In this document: in pieces, positions 1 to 6,115 of the stretch | Numbering within the stretch: the first letter of the stretch is position 1 | Layout: every line of letters starts with the position of its first letter | Notes under the pieces: model-generated | The model's database searches: none | Told to the model about the DNA's origin: nothing | Seen by the model: the letters and a program-made list of their open reading frames with translations, nothing else | Source: CAZLBC01 sp964557575 | Lineage (GTDB): Bacteria; Planctomycetota; Phycisphaerae; SM23-33 | Reading direction: 5' to 3' | NCBI GenBank assembly: GCA_964557575.1 | Contig: CAZLBC010000105.1 | Location: forward strand, 1 to 15,090 | DNA length: 15,090 nucleotides | Translations under genes and position numbers: made by a program

Positions 1-23
1 CGACATATTAAGGAAATATGTCG
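1..23. repeat. 9-bp inverted repeat (hairpin or operator)
   Basis: The arms cgacatatt (1-9) and aatatgtcg (15-23) are perfect reverse complements around the 5-nt loop aagga. The stem is AT-rich and is followed on the plus strand by agttttcg. It lies about 70 bp past the stop of the minus-strand propeller gene, so it could be a 3' structure for that transcript, a terminator for a plus-strand gene outside the window, or an operator. It touches the window edge, so its full extent is unknown. The rest of 24-91 shows only a weak 4-bp GCCG/CGGC stem (36-39 and 45-48). Confidence 0.5.
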
Positions 24-91
24 AGTTTTCGTGACGCCGCCAGACGGCAAAAGAACCGCTTGTAGTCCAAATTGAAGTTATGAAACCAGCT

Positions 92-3000
92 CTAAGAACC
101 CGGCGGTGCGGCCGGGGCAATCGACGCCGAAGTCTCGGTCAGGTCACGGGGTTCGAACTTCCAGGTCCCCCATCGGCCCGGCTGCAGCTTCGCCTCGCTG
201 GGGATGTCGCTGACGATACCCGCCGCGTCGTTGGCCCAGTACAACCGGGCGCTGGTTTCCACGCCATTGCCCACCAGCACCCCGATGTCGCCGCGCGTCT
301 CCAGGCCGGGCCGAACGGTCAGCCCGATCACGCTCAGCGGTACGGCGATCTCGTAGCTCCCGCCGGAGTGGGCCAGCGTGACCTGGTCGCTGATGTCGGC
401 CACGGCATCGAAGCGGACCTGCCCGACCGGGGAGACGTAGTTCACCGATTCGCCGGGCCCGGCGCCGGTCTGCTGGAACCGCACCGCTTTGACCGGCCCG
501 TTGAGCGGATCGCCCCGGCGGGTGACCAGCAGGCGGATATCGCCTTCCGACGCCAGGTCGAAGTGGCTGCCCGCCCGCTTGCCGATGTTCTTGGTTTTTG
601 CATCGGGCCGTGTGCGGATCATCAGGTCAAGCGCCCCGCCGGTGGCGAACAGGTATTGCCAGCCCTCGGGGGCGTCATTGTCCAGGAGCTTCGGATCGCT
701 GGTCCGCCACGCGGCGTACAACGTCCGGCCATGCACCGCGACCGCGCCCCGGATCCCGCGACCGGCGTTGATTGTGGCCCAGTCGGCACCGCCCCAGTCG
801 TTGAGCCGGCCATCCACTTCGGGCTTGCGGCCGGAGATGTTCACCGTCAGGGTCTGCTGGCCCTTGTCGGGCCGGGGCTTGTCGATGCGGATGTCCGGCT
901 TGCCGCGGAGCATCTCGCCGGTCACCTTCACGGAGAACGGGCCCACCGGTTGCGCGGTGTCCAGGTTCACGACCTCGAACACGCCGGTGAACTCCTTGCC
1001 CGCGGCGAGATAGACCGCCCCATCCTCAGCCTGGGTCAGCGCGGGCCAGAAGTGCTCGTCGTTGAAGCTGATGTCGTCGATGAGCATCCCCTGCCGGGCC
1101 GCGGGATGACGCAGCAGCGGCGTGGTGCGCACGTTGCCACCGAGGTTCGTTACGTACAGCCCGTCGGCGGTGAACACGAAGATGGACCCGCGATACCCGT
1201 TGACCGCGAACATCGGCCCGACCCCCGCCCCCTTGGGCTGAAAGGGGAACCCGATGTAGCGTTTGGAAAGGACCAATTGGCCCGTGAACTGCGGGTCGGC
1301 GCCCAGATTACCGAGCTGGGTGTGATAGGTCCAGATCTTCTCGCCGTTGCGCCAGGCGGTCATCGGCCCGCCGCCCCAGCCGCCCCAGCCCGGGCTCATG
1401 ACGTAGCTCGTCTCGTCCTCGACCTCAAGGGCATTTCCCAGCCAGTTCGGCGTTTCGTCAGCAAAACGCCGCGCAGACGACAGGTCCCATTCAGGCACGC
1501 CGTTGTCGCGGATCGTCGGCTTCGGCAGCGCCCAGCCGGCCTCGGTGCACACCGAAAGGTCCTGGTCGAACATCACCCCGCCGCCGAATTCACCGTGATG
1601 CTGTACCTCGTCGACCTGCACCGCGCCGTCGAGATTCAGGTCGGACCAGACCACGAAGGGATGCTTGCCGGCATTTTCGATCTTGTCTTTTAAATGCGGG
1701 TTCTTCTCGAAGGCCTCGTTCATCACGTCCAGCCGTCCCATTGACTTGCGGCCCATGCTGCCCAGCGCGGCGATGATCTTCGCCACGCCCTCGGCCGGAT
1801 CGTAGCGGTATACGTCCACCCGCCCGGGCAGGAAGTAGGAGGGTCCGATGAACGCGTTGACCAGGAACCGGTGCCCGTCGCGGTACACCGCCGTGCCGGG
1901 TGCGCGGCCGGAACTGTGACCCTTCAGCCAGTAAATGGCGCGGGGCTTGGACGTCTGGTTCTCGTAATCGAGCACGTACTCGATACCCTGTTTGCCGCTG
2001 GGATAGTAAAACCGCGTGCGGTCCTTCGGATCGACGTGTCCGCCCCCGCCGTAGCGCGGCGGGCCGTAGTACGCCTTGATGAACCGGCCGGTGTCCGCCT
2101 CCCAGACGCTGATCCGCTTCGGCGCATAATCCGCCTCGGCGACCCAGAGCTTGCCCGCGGCGTCAACCGCGATGCCCGAGGGATTGTGCATCCGCTGCTC
2201 GTCGTACCGTCCGAACTGCGGGCCGCCCGGCTTGCCGATCGTCCGCAGCGACTTGCCGTCGGCGTCGAACACGCGCACCTGGTGCGACTGACCCGCCTGG
2301 GCCACGTACACCTGCCCCCGCGCGTCGATAGTCAGTTCGTTGGGATCTTCCAGGTCGGATGCCAGCGTCTGCGCCGGGCCGAGGGTGCCCCGCAACGGTT
2401 GAGGCTGATCGTACCGCTTCAACGTCGCGCCGGCGGCGACGTACAGCCGGCCGCGCGTGTCGAACGCGATGCCGCGAACGTTCGGCTCGTTGAGCGTGGC
2501 GCGCAGTTCAGCCTTGTTGCCCTGGACCTGCATGGCGTAGATCTCCCCGGCCCAGGGGCAGTTGACCAGCACCACGCTGTTGTACGCCGCGATGCTCATT
2601 TTCGGATTCTTGACCAACCAGCCCCAGCCTTCCTCGGGCGTGTCGGGCATCTTGACCGGGGCCAGTTCCCGGTACATCGCGCCGTGGCCCCGGGACGGGT
2701 CGACGTTACGGGCGAAGCCGTAAAGGTAATACCCCTTGCGCCTTTTCGGCAGCAGGGCATACAGGTAGTAGCGATCATCGGCAGCGGGCCCGTCGTCGCG
2801 CGCCATGGCCACGCCGGAGTTGGAAATCCCGTGCCCGATCTTCGTGCCGTACAGCTTCTCACCGTCGAGGGTCAGCCACATGGCCCCGTGGCCGGTTTCG
2901 GCCGACCCGGCGGCGGTTACGTACACCTGCGGCTGATCACCGTGAGGCGAACCGTCCGGCAAAAACAGCACCTTTCCCGGCGGGGTGTGATCGGCCAGCC

Positions 3001-3481
3001 AGGCGCCGGATCCGTCGGCCGTGTGCCACGGCGGATCGCCCGGGCTGTGCACCGGCGTCAGGTAGCGCAGTTTCACGTCGTCGTGGATCAGCCCGCGGAC
3101 GCGATACGTGCCGGGATCGACCAGGCCGCGATGCAGGTTGTACCAGACGGTCTTTTTGCGGCTGCCCGGTTCCTTCGGGGGGTGCACGCGCTTCTCGCCC
3201 TGGTTGTAACCGTCCCAGTAGACAGTGTGCTCGCCGGGCTCGAAGTAGGTGTCCTGGATCAGGTTGCGGATACGCCGGCCGCGGGCGTCCTCGATGACCA
3301 GCGTGACATGACCCGGCTGATCCACGCGAAAAGTCACGGGCACGCCATCGGCCGGCGTCGCGGCCGGGGCCGCAGGGGCGGCCGCCCGGGCCGGGCCGGC
3401 GCCCGTGCCGACAGCGGCCAACGTCGTCACCGCCACCGCGATCACGGCGGTGGTTTTTTTGATCTCGGTCCACATCATCAT
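92..3481 (-). CDS. Secreted NHL/beta-propeller protein with EF-hand loop and C-terminal CBM9-like domain
   Basis: This 1,129-residue protein is probably exported. A basic N-terminus (TEIKK) is followed by a hydrophobic stretch (TTAVIAVAVTTLAAVG) and an Ala-rich cleavage region. Residues about 45-100 resemble a FlgD-like Ig fold (VTLVIEDARGRRIRNL, then GEHTVYWDG). NHL-type blades follow (RGIAFDTRGRLYVAAG near 337, NELTIDARGQVYVAQ near 380, PSGIAVDAAGKLWVAEA near 437). A canonical 12-residue EF-hand loop, DLNLDGAVQVDE, sits at 614-625. A CBM9/DOMON-like sandwich starts near 887 (VDGRLNDWGG) and runs almost to the end. No catalytic motif is recognised; binding or structural work on polysaccharide at the cell surface is inferred. 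The start at 3481 has AGGAG (3494-3490) at 8 nt. ATG 3487 has only a 2-nt spacer, and ATG 3610 also has an SD-like AAAGGA but would bury the signal peptide. The gene follows the sigma-FecR pair on the same strand and may be co-transcribed. Confidence 0.85.
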   Translation of the reverse strand: MMMWTEIKKTTAVIAVAVTTLAAVGTGAGPARAAAPAAPAATPADGVPVTFRVDQPGHVTLVIEDARGRRIRNLIQDTYFEPGEHTVYWDGYNQGEKRVHPPKEPGSRKKTVWYNLHRGLVDPGTYRVRGLIHDDVKLRYLTPVHSPGDPPWHTADGSGAWLADHTPPGKVLFLPDGSPHGDQPQVYVTAAGSAETGHGAMWLTLDGEKLYGTKIGHGISNSGVAMARDDGPAADDRYYLYALLPKRRKGYYLYGFARNVDPSRGHGAMYRELAPVKMPDTPEEGWGWLVKNPKMSIAAYNSVVLVNCPWAGEIYAMQVQGNKAELRATLNEPNVRGIAFDTRGRLYVAAGATLKRYDQPQPLRGTLGPAQTLASDLEDPNELTIDARGQVYVAQAGQSHQVRVFDADGKSLRTIGKPGGPQFGRYDEQRMHNPSGIAVDAAGKLWVAEADYAPKRISVWEADTGRFIKAYYGPPRYGGGGHVDPKDRTRFYYPSGKQGIEYVLDYENQTSKPRAIYWLKGHSSGRAPGTAVYRDGHRFLVNAFIGPSYFLPGRVDVYRYDPAEGVAKIIAALGSMGRKSMGRLDVMNEAFEKNPHLKDKIENAGKHPFVVWSDLNLDGAVQVDEVQHHGEFGGGVMFDQDLSVCTEAGWALPKPTIRDNGVPEWDLSSARRFADETPNWLGNALEVEDETSYVMSPGWGGWGGGPMTAWRNGEKIWTYHTQLGNLGADPQFTGQLVLSKRYIGFPFQPKGAGVGPMFAVNGYRGSIFVFTADGLYVTNLGGNVRTTPLLRHPAARQGMLIDDISFNDEHFWPALTQAEDGAVYLAAGKEFTGVFEVVNLDTAQPVGPFSVKVTGEMLRGKPDIRIDKPRPDKGQQTLTVNISGRKPEVDGRLNDWGGADWATINAGRGIRGAVAVHGRTLYAAWRTSDPKLLDNDAPEGWQYLFATGGALDLMIRTRPDAKTKNIGKRAGSHFDLASEGDIRLLVTRRGDPLNGPVKAVRFQQTGAGPGESVNYVSPVGQVRFDAVADISDQVTLAHSGGSYEIAVPLSVIGLTVRPGLETRGDIGVLVGNGVETSARLYWANDAAGIVSDIPSEAKLQPGRWGTWKFEPRDLTETSASIAPAAPPGS

Positions 3482-3668
3482 TTTCATCGCTCCTGAATCA
3501 AACGTTACCGCGGAGCTGGTCGTGTCGGTGCCGCCCCTGAACGGCCGCCAACGCGCGGGAAGCCGGTGCCGTCGGGCGGACGACGGAAAAAAGGGGGATG
3601 GTGTCGTCATGCTATTCCTTTCGTTTCGATCAGATAAAGGGCGCAGCGTGTTTCCGCGTGTCGGTTCA
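3482..3668 (-). other. Leader region between FecR gene and propeller gene
   Basis: This 187-bp stretch separates the FecR-like stop from the chosen propeller start. On the minus strand it stays open in the propeller frame and holds two possible initiation sites: AAAGGA plus ATG at 3610, and AGGAG at 3494-3490 serving ATG 3481. No clear promoter or terminator was found, so read-through from the sigma-FecR operon is possible. The 3610 start would add 43 residues rich in Pro, Arg and Ser before the signal peptide, which looks unlike an export signal. The region may be a true 5' leader. Confidence 0.4.
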
Positions 3669-5306
3669 TCACTCGGCCCGGTCACCCGCGAACACGCCGC
3701 GGCCCCAGCTCGCGGTCTGCCGCCAGCAATTGATCAGATCTTCGGGGTCCCGGATGGCGGCCCGGTTGACACATTCGTTCAACTGCGCCACCCGGACGCG
3801 GCCGGCGCGGTCGGCCCAGTTGATCTGCCAGCAGACGGCCGTTTCGTCACCGGCCGCGAACGGCGTGGTTTTTGCCTGTAACAGGTCCCACGAAATGGCG
3901 TATTCGAGGGTATAGCCGAGGCCGTCGGGGTCTTTCTTAAAGGCACCCCGCCACCCGGCGGGAGGCGCGGGGCGCTCCCGGAGAGGCGGGATGCCGTAGC
4001 CGATATGCAGGCACGGCCGGTCGGCGGGGGCGGAATACCACAGGCTCAGGTGAACGAGAAAATCGAGCGGCGGGTCATCCGGCCCCGCCTGCCGGCGCGC
4101 CGACCAGTAATCCGGCAGCGGCCAGGGTTTCGCGGGGTCCGTGCAGACGCGGACCTGCACCGCGCCCCCGCGATAACAGTAAGTGCTGTCGGCATCGGGG
4201 GGGATGACGCTGCGCAGCGGCGCCGGATCGCCGATAGCGGCACCGATATACAGATAGCGGCGGTCGTACATCATGGCCCCCCGGAGGGTATAGCTTTTTT
4301 CGTAGGGACGATCGCATTGGCTGAAAAAGACACTGTCCCGGTCCCATTCCGACAGCACGCCGTCGACGGCGACGGCGGTGGGCGCCCGCCGGATGGTGAT
4401 GGTTTCGGTGCGGCTGCGGGTCTGAAATGCCGGCGTGAAGTCCGTGCCGTCCTCCGGTTCGGGAAAGGTCCGCACAAAACGTTCGGATTTAAAGGGAAGC
4501 CTGTGCGGTACCGCGTCGGGGAAAGCGGTCAGTCCGCAGGCCTCCCCGCCGATCAATTGCATCCGCCGTGCCGGGCCCCGGGTATTGTTCTTGAAGTCGG
4601 CCGTCACTTTCCCCGAAAAGACCTGTACGACCGTATCGCCGCCGGGGCCGCTGCTGACCCCGAATTCCGTTCCCTCGTCGACGACCGTGACCTGCTCGCT
4701 GTCGACGGTGAATCCCGCCGCGGTGTCCGCGCGGACAAAGATCTTCCCGGCGCGAAGAAAGGCGCGGGCGGCGTCGATACATTCCAGCCGGACGGGGGCC
4801 TCCAGGACGAGCCGCGCCCCGCCGGCGGTCTCCAGGACGGCCGCCCCGCACAGCAGTTCCAGCGGGCCGGGCGGCATGGCGTCGCCGACCCGATAATCGG
4901 CCGCCCCCCGCCACCGGGCGCCGATACTGCGCACCAGCACGGGGTGCGCGGTCGCGGCAGCGGGACCCGTCTTCGCGCCGCGGCGGGCGATGTGCAGCCA
5001 CCCGAACACGACGATCGCCCCGACCACCGCCGCCGCGATCGAGACCCACGCCGCCGCCTTCGGCAGGCGGACGACACGGCGGCGTCCGGCGCGAGCCGCC
5101 GGCCGGGGAGCACCGTCGCGTTCGGCGTCCGCCGCCGCCCCGAACTCCCAGCTCAGCCGCGCGTGGACGTCGAGGTACCTGATAAACAGCCGGCAGTTGT
5201 CGTCGTCGCACAGCAGTGTCCGCAGTTGCGCCGCCTGCGCCGGGTCCAGCGCGCCGTCGCAGTACCGGCTGACGAGCCGCCGCAGTTCATCTGTGTTCGC
5301 GTTCAT
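3669..5306 (-). CDS. FecR-like anti-sigma/sensor protein fused to a CBM9-like domain
   Basis: This 545-residue protein has three parts. Residues 1-82 are a soluble, probably cytoplasmic, anti-sigma-like head (DELRRLVSRYCDGALDPAQ, then CRLFIRYLDVHARL), as in planctomycete FecR proteins. One membrane helix lies at about 86-105 (AWVSIAAAVVGAIVVFGWL) after the basic stretch RRRVVRLPK. A FecR domain follows at about 150-235, with FTVDSEQVTVVDEGTEFGV and VVQVFSGKV. Residues about 308-540 form a CBM9-like sandwich opening with AVDGVLSEWDRD, with RRYLYIGAAIGDP and a GGAVQVRVCTDP strand. FecR proteins usually hold or release a partner ECF sigma factor. Here the outer end carries a carbohydrate-binding-type domain, which suggests ligand sensing (inference). 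The start ATG at 5306 has GGGGAG (5319-5314) at 7 nt and lies 2 nt after the sigma stop codon, so the pair is almost certainly translationally coupled. Confidence 0.87.
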   Translation of the reverse strand: MNANTDELRRLVSRYCDGALDPAQAAQLRTLLCDDDNCRLFIRYLDVHARLSWEFGAAADAERDGAPRPAARAGRRRVVRLPKAAAWVSIAAAVVGAIVVFGWLHIARRGAKTGPAAATAHPVLVRSIGARWRGAADYRVGDAMPPGPLELLCGAAVLETAGGARLVLEAPVRLECIDAARAFLRAGKIFVRADTAAGFTVDSEQVTVVDEGTEFGVSSGPGGDTVVQVFSGKVTADFKNNTRGPARRMQLIGGEACGLTAFPDAVPHRLPFKSERFVRTFPEPEDGTDFTPAFQTRSRTETITIRRAPTAVAVDGVLSEWDRDSVFFSQCDRPYEKSYTLRGAMMYDRRYLYIGAAIGDPAPLRSVIPPDADSTYCYRGGAVQVRVCTDPAKPWPLPDYWSARRQAGPDDPPLDFLVHLSLWYSAPADRPCLHIGYGIPPLRERPAPPAGWRGAFKKDPDGLGYTLEYAISWDLLQAKTTPFAAGDETAVCWQINWADRAGRVRVAQLNECVNRAAIRDPEDLINCWRQTASWGRGVFAGDRAE

Positions 5307-5308
5307 AC

Positions 5309-5842
5309 CTACGCTCCCCGGGCCACGCGGCGATTGATGCACTCGTGGAGGACGTTCCTGATCCGTTCGAGCATCTTGTACACCGCCGTGGGGCTCCGGC
5401 CCTGCCTCTCCGCGACCGATTTGATCGTCCCCGCGCGGCCGTAGTACTGTTCGATGACCCCCCGGTGACGCGGCGGCAGCGTCTCCAGGCAGCCGGCGAG
5501 GGCCTCCTGCCGCCGCCGGAGCACCTCGTCCTCCTCCAGCCGCAGCCGGGAGAGCTTGTGGAACAGTCCCTCGTCGAACGCGACCGGCACGTCCCGCCGC
5601 TTTCGCCGGAAGTTCCGTACGTGGTTCAGCGCGATCCCGCACGCCCAGGGCAAAAACGGGCGGCCGTGCTCGTACTGATCCCACTTCTTCCACAACGTCA
5701 GGTTCGTCTCCTGGAACAGGTCCTCGGCGTCGGACCGGTTGGGCACGAGCATCACGATATACCGGTAGACCCGCGCTTGGTGTCGCACGAACAACTCCGC
5801 GAAGTGATCGTGATGTGCCCGGTTGTAGGCGACGTCGGTCAT
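5309..5842 (-). CDS. ECF sigma-70 factor, Rhodopirellula/Verrucomicrobium type
   Basis: This 177-residue protein has the usual ECF two-domain layout. Sigma region 2 spans about 10-85, with HFAELFVRHQARVYRYI, the hallmark DAEDLFQETNLTLWKKW (38-54) and FLPWACGIALNHVRNFRRK. Region 4 spans about 113-170, with LETLPPRHRGVIEQYY and a helix-turn-helix around TIKSVAERQGRSPTAVYKML. No extra C-terminal domain is present. It should direct RNA polymerase to its own promoter set under control of the FecR-like protein encoded 2 nt downstream. ATG 5842 gives a normal N-terminus (MTDVAYNRAHHDHF) and has a weak GAGAAG upstream. The frame stays open further upstream, across the divergent gene, but that extension reads as low-complexity shadow sequence. 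The family match (TIGR02989-like) is from memory of its motifs. Confidence 0.93.
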   Translation of the reverse strand: MTDVAYNRAHHDHFAELFVRHQARVYRYIVMLVPNRSDAEDLFQETNLTLWKKWDQYEHGRPFLPWACGIALNHVRNFRRKRRDVPVAFDEGLFHKLSRLRLEEDEVLRRRQEALAGCLETLPPRHRGVIEQYYGRAGTIKSVAERQGRSPTAVYKMLERIRNVLHECINRRVARGA

Positions 5843-5861
5843 ATGCTTCTCACATTGGTAT

Positions 5862-5889
5862 ATTGTAAGTAAATCCCCACAGTGGACAA
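5862..5889 (-). promoter_or_regulatory. Sigma-70-like promoter for the ECF sigma-FecR operon
   Basis: On the minus strand a TTGTCC box (5889-5884) and a TACAAT box (5867-5862) are separated by 16 bp. The -10 box matches TATAAT at 5 of 6 positions and the -35 box matches TTGACA at 4 of 6. The -10 box lies about 20 bp upstream of the sigma start codon, so the leader would be very short. The -35 box overlaps the palindrome at 5886-5897, which would allow repression or activation there. No known ECF-type promoter was recognised on this strand. Confidence 0.45.
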
Positions 5890-5897
5890 TGTATTGT
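5886..5897. promoter_or_regulatory. 12-bp palindrome acaatgtattgt, possible operator
   Basis: The perfect inverted repeat ACAAT-GT-ATTGT sits over the predicted -35 box of the sigma gene. Related ACAAT or ATTGT copies recur nearby at 5862-5866, 5909-5913, 5999-6003 and 6016-6020. Two copies of tattgtaa (5861-5868 and 5892-5899) are 31 bp apart, close to three helical turns. The surrounding genome is GC-rich, so the clustering is noticeable. No known regulator family is assigned. Confidence 0.4.
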
Positions 5898-5958
5898 AAA
5901 AATGTCGAACAATGCCGGTCCGTGCCTTCCCGGACAGCACAGGGAACAGGTCCCCGCA

Positions 5959-5975
5959 CCGGGAAAATCTCCCGG
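5959..5975. repeat. 6-bp hairpin in divergent intergenic region
   Basis: The arms ccggga (5959-5964) and tcccgg (5970-5975) are perfect complements around the loop aaatc. A run of A follows at 5985-5990. The site lies between the divergent sigma gene and propeller gene. It could be leader structure or a binding site. It lacks a T-run on either exit side, so it does not look like a terminator. Confidence 0.35.
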
Positions 5976-6033
5976 CACATATGCAAAAAACAGCGTCGAC
6001 AATCGCCCGCAGCCGACAATTGACAGGTGAGAC

Positions 6034-6054
6034 CCGGCTGAGAACGCCGGCTGA
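6034..6054. repeat. Direct repeat ccggctga x2 upstream of the propeller-GH operon
   Basis: Two identical 8-mers lie at 6034-6041 and 6047-6054, 13 bp start to start, about 60-80 bp upstream of the start at 6116. The position suits an activator site. A TTGACA hexamer lies at 6020-6025 but no acceptable -10 box follows at 16-18 bp, so the plus-strand promoter may depend on an alternative sigma factor (inference). Confidence 0.3.
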
Positions 6055-6115
6055 CGATTACAGTCCGGAAGCCGGCGGAAAACATACCGAAACGTAAAAA
6101 CGAAAAGGAAACCGC

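Noticed and set aside
80..3496. Long plus-strand open frames opposite the propeller gene (80-1693 and 1871-3496)
   Set aside because: They are antisense to a gene with clear NHL, EF-hand and CBM9-like motifs. Their proteins are Arg/Pro/Gly/Val-rich without domains, as expected for shadow frames in GC-rich DNA.
4005..5444. Plus-strand open frame opposite the FecR gene
   Set aside because: The minus strand carries a membrane helix and FecR motifs in the right order; the opposite frame shows only low-complexity basic sequence.
6020..6025. TTGACA as a housekeeping -35 box for the plus operon
   Set aside because: The sequence 16-18 bp downstream (around 6042-6050, agaacgccgg) has no resemblance to TATAAT.
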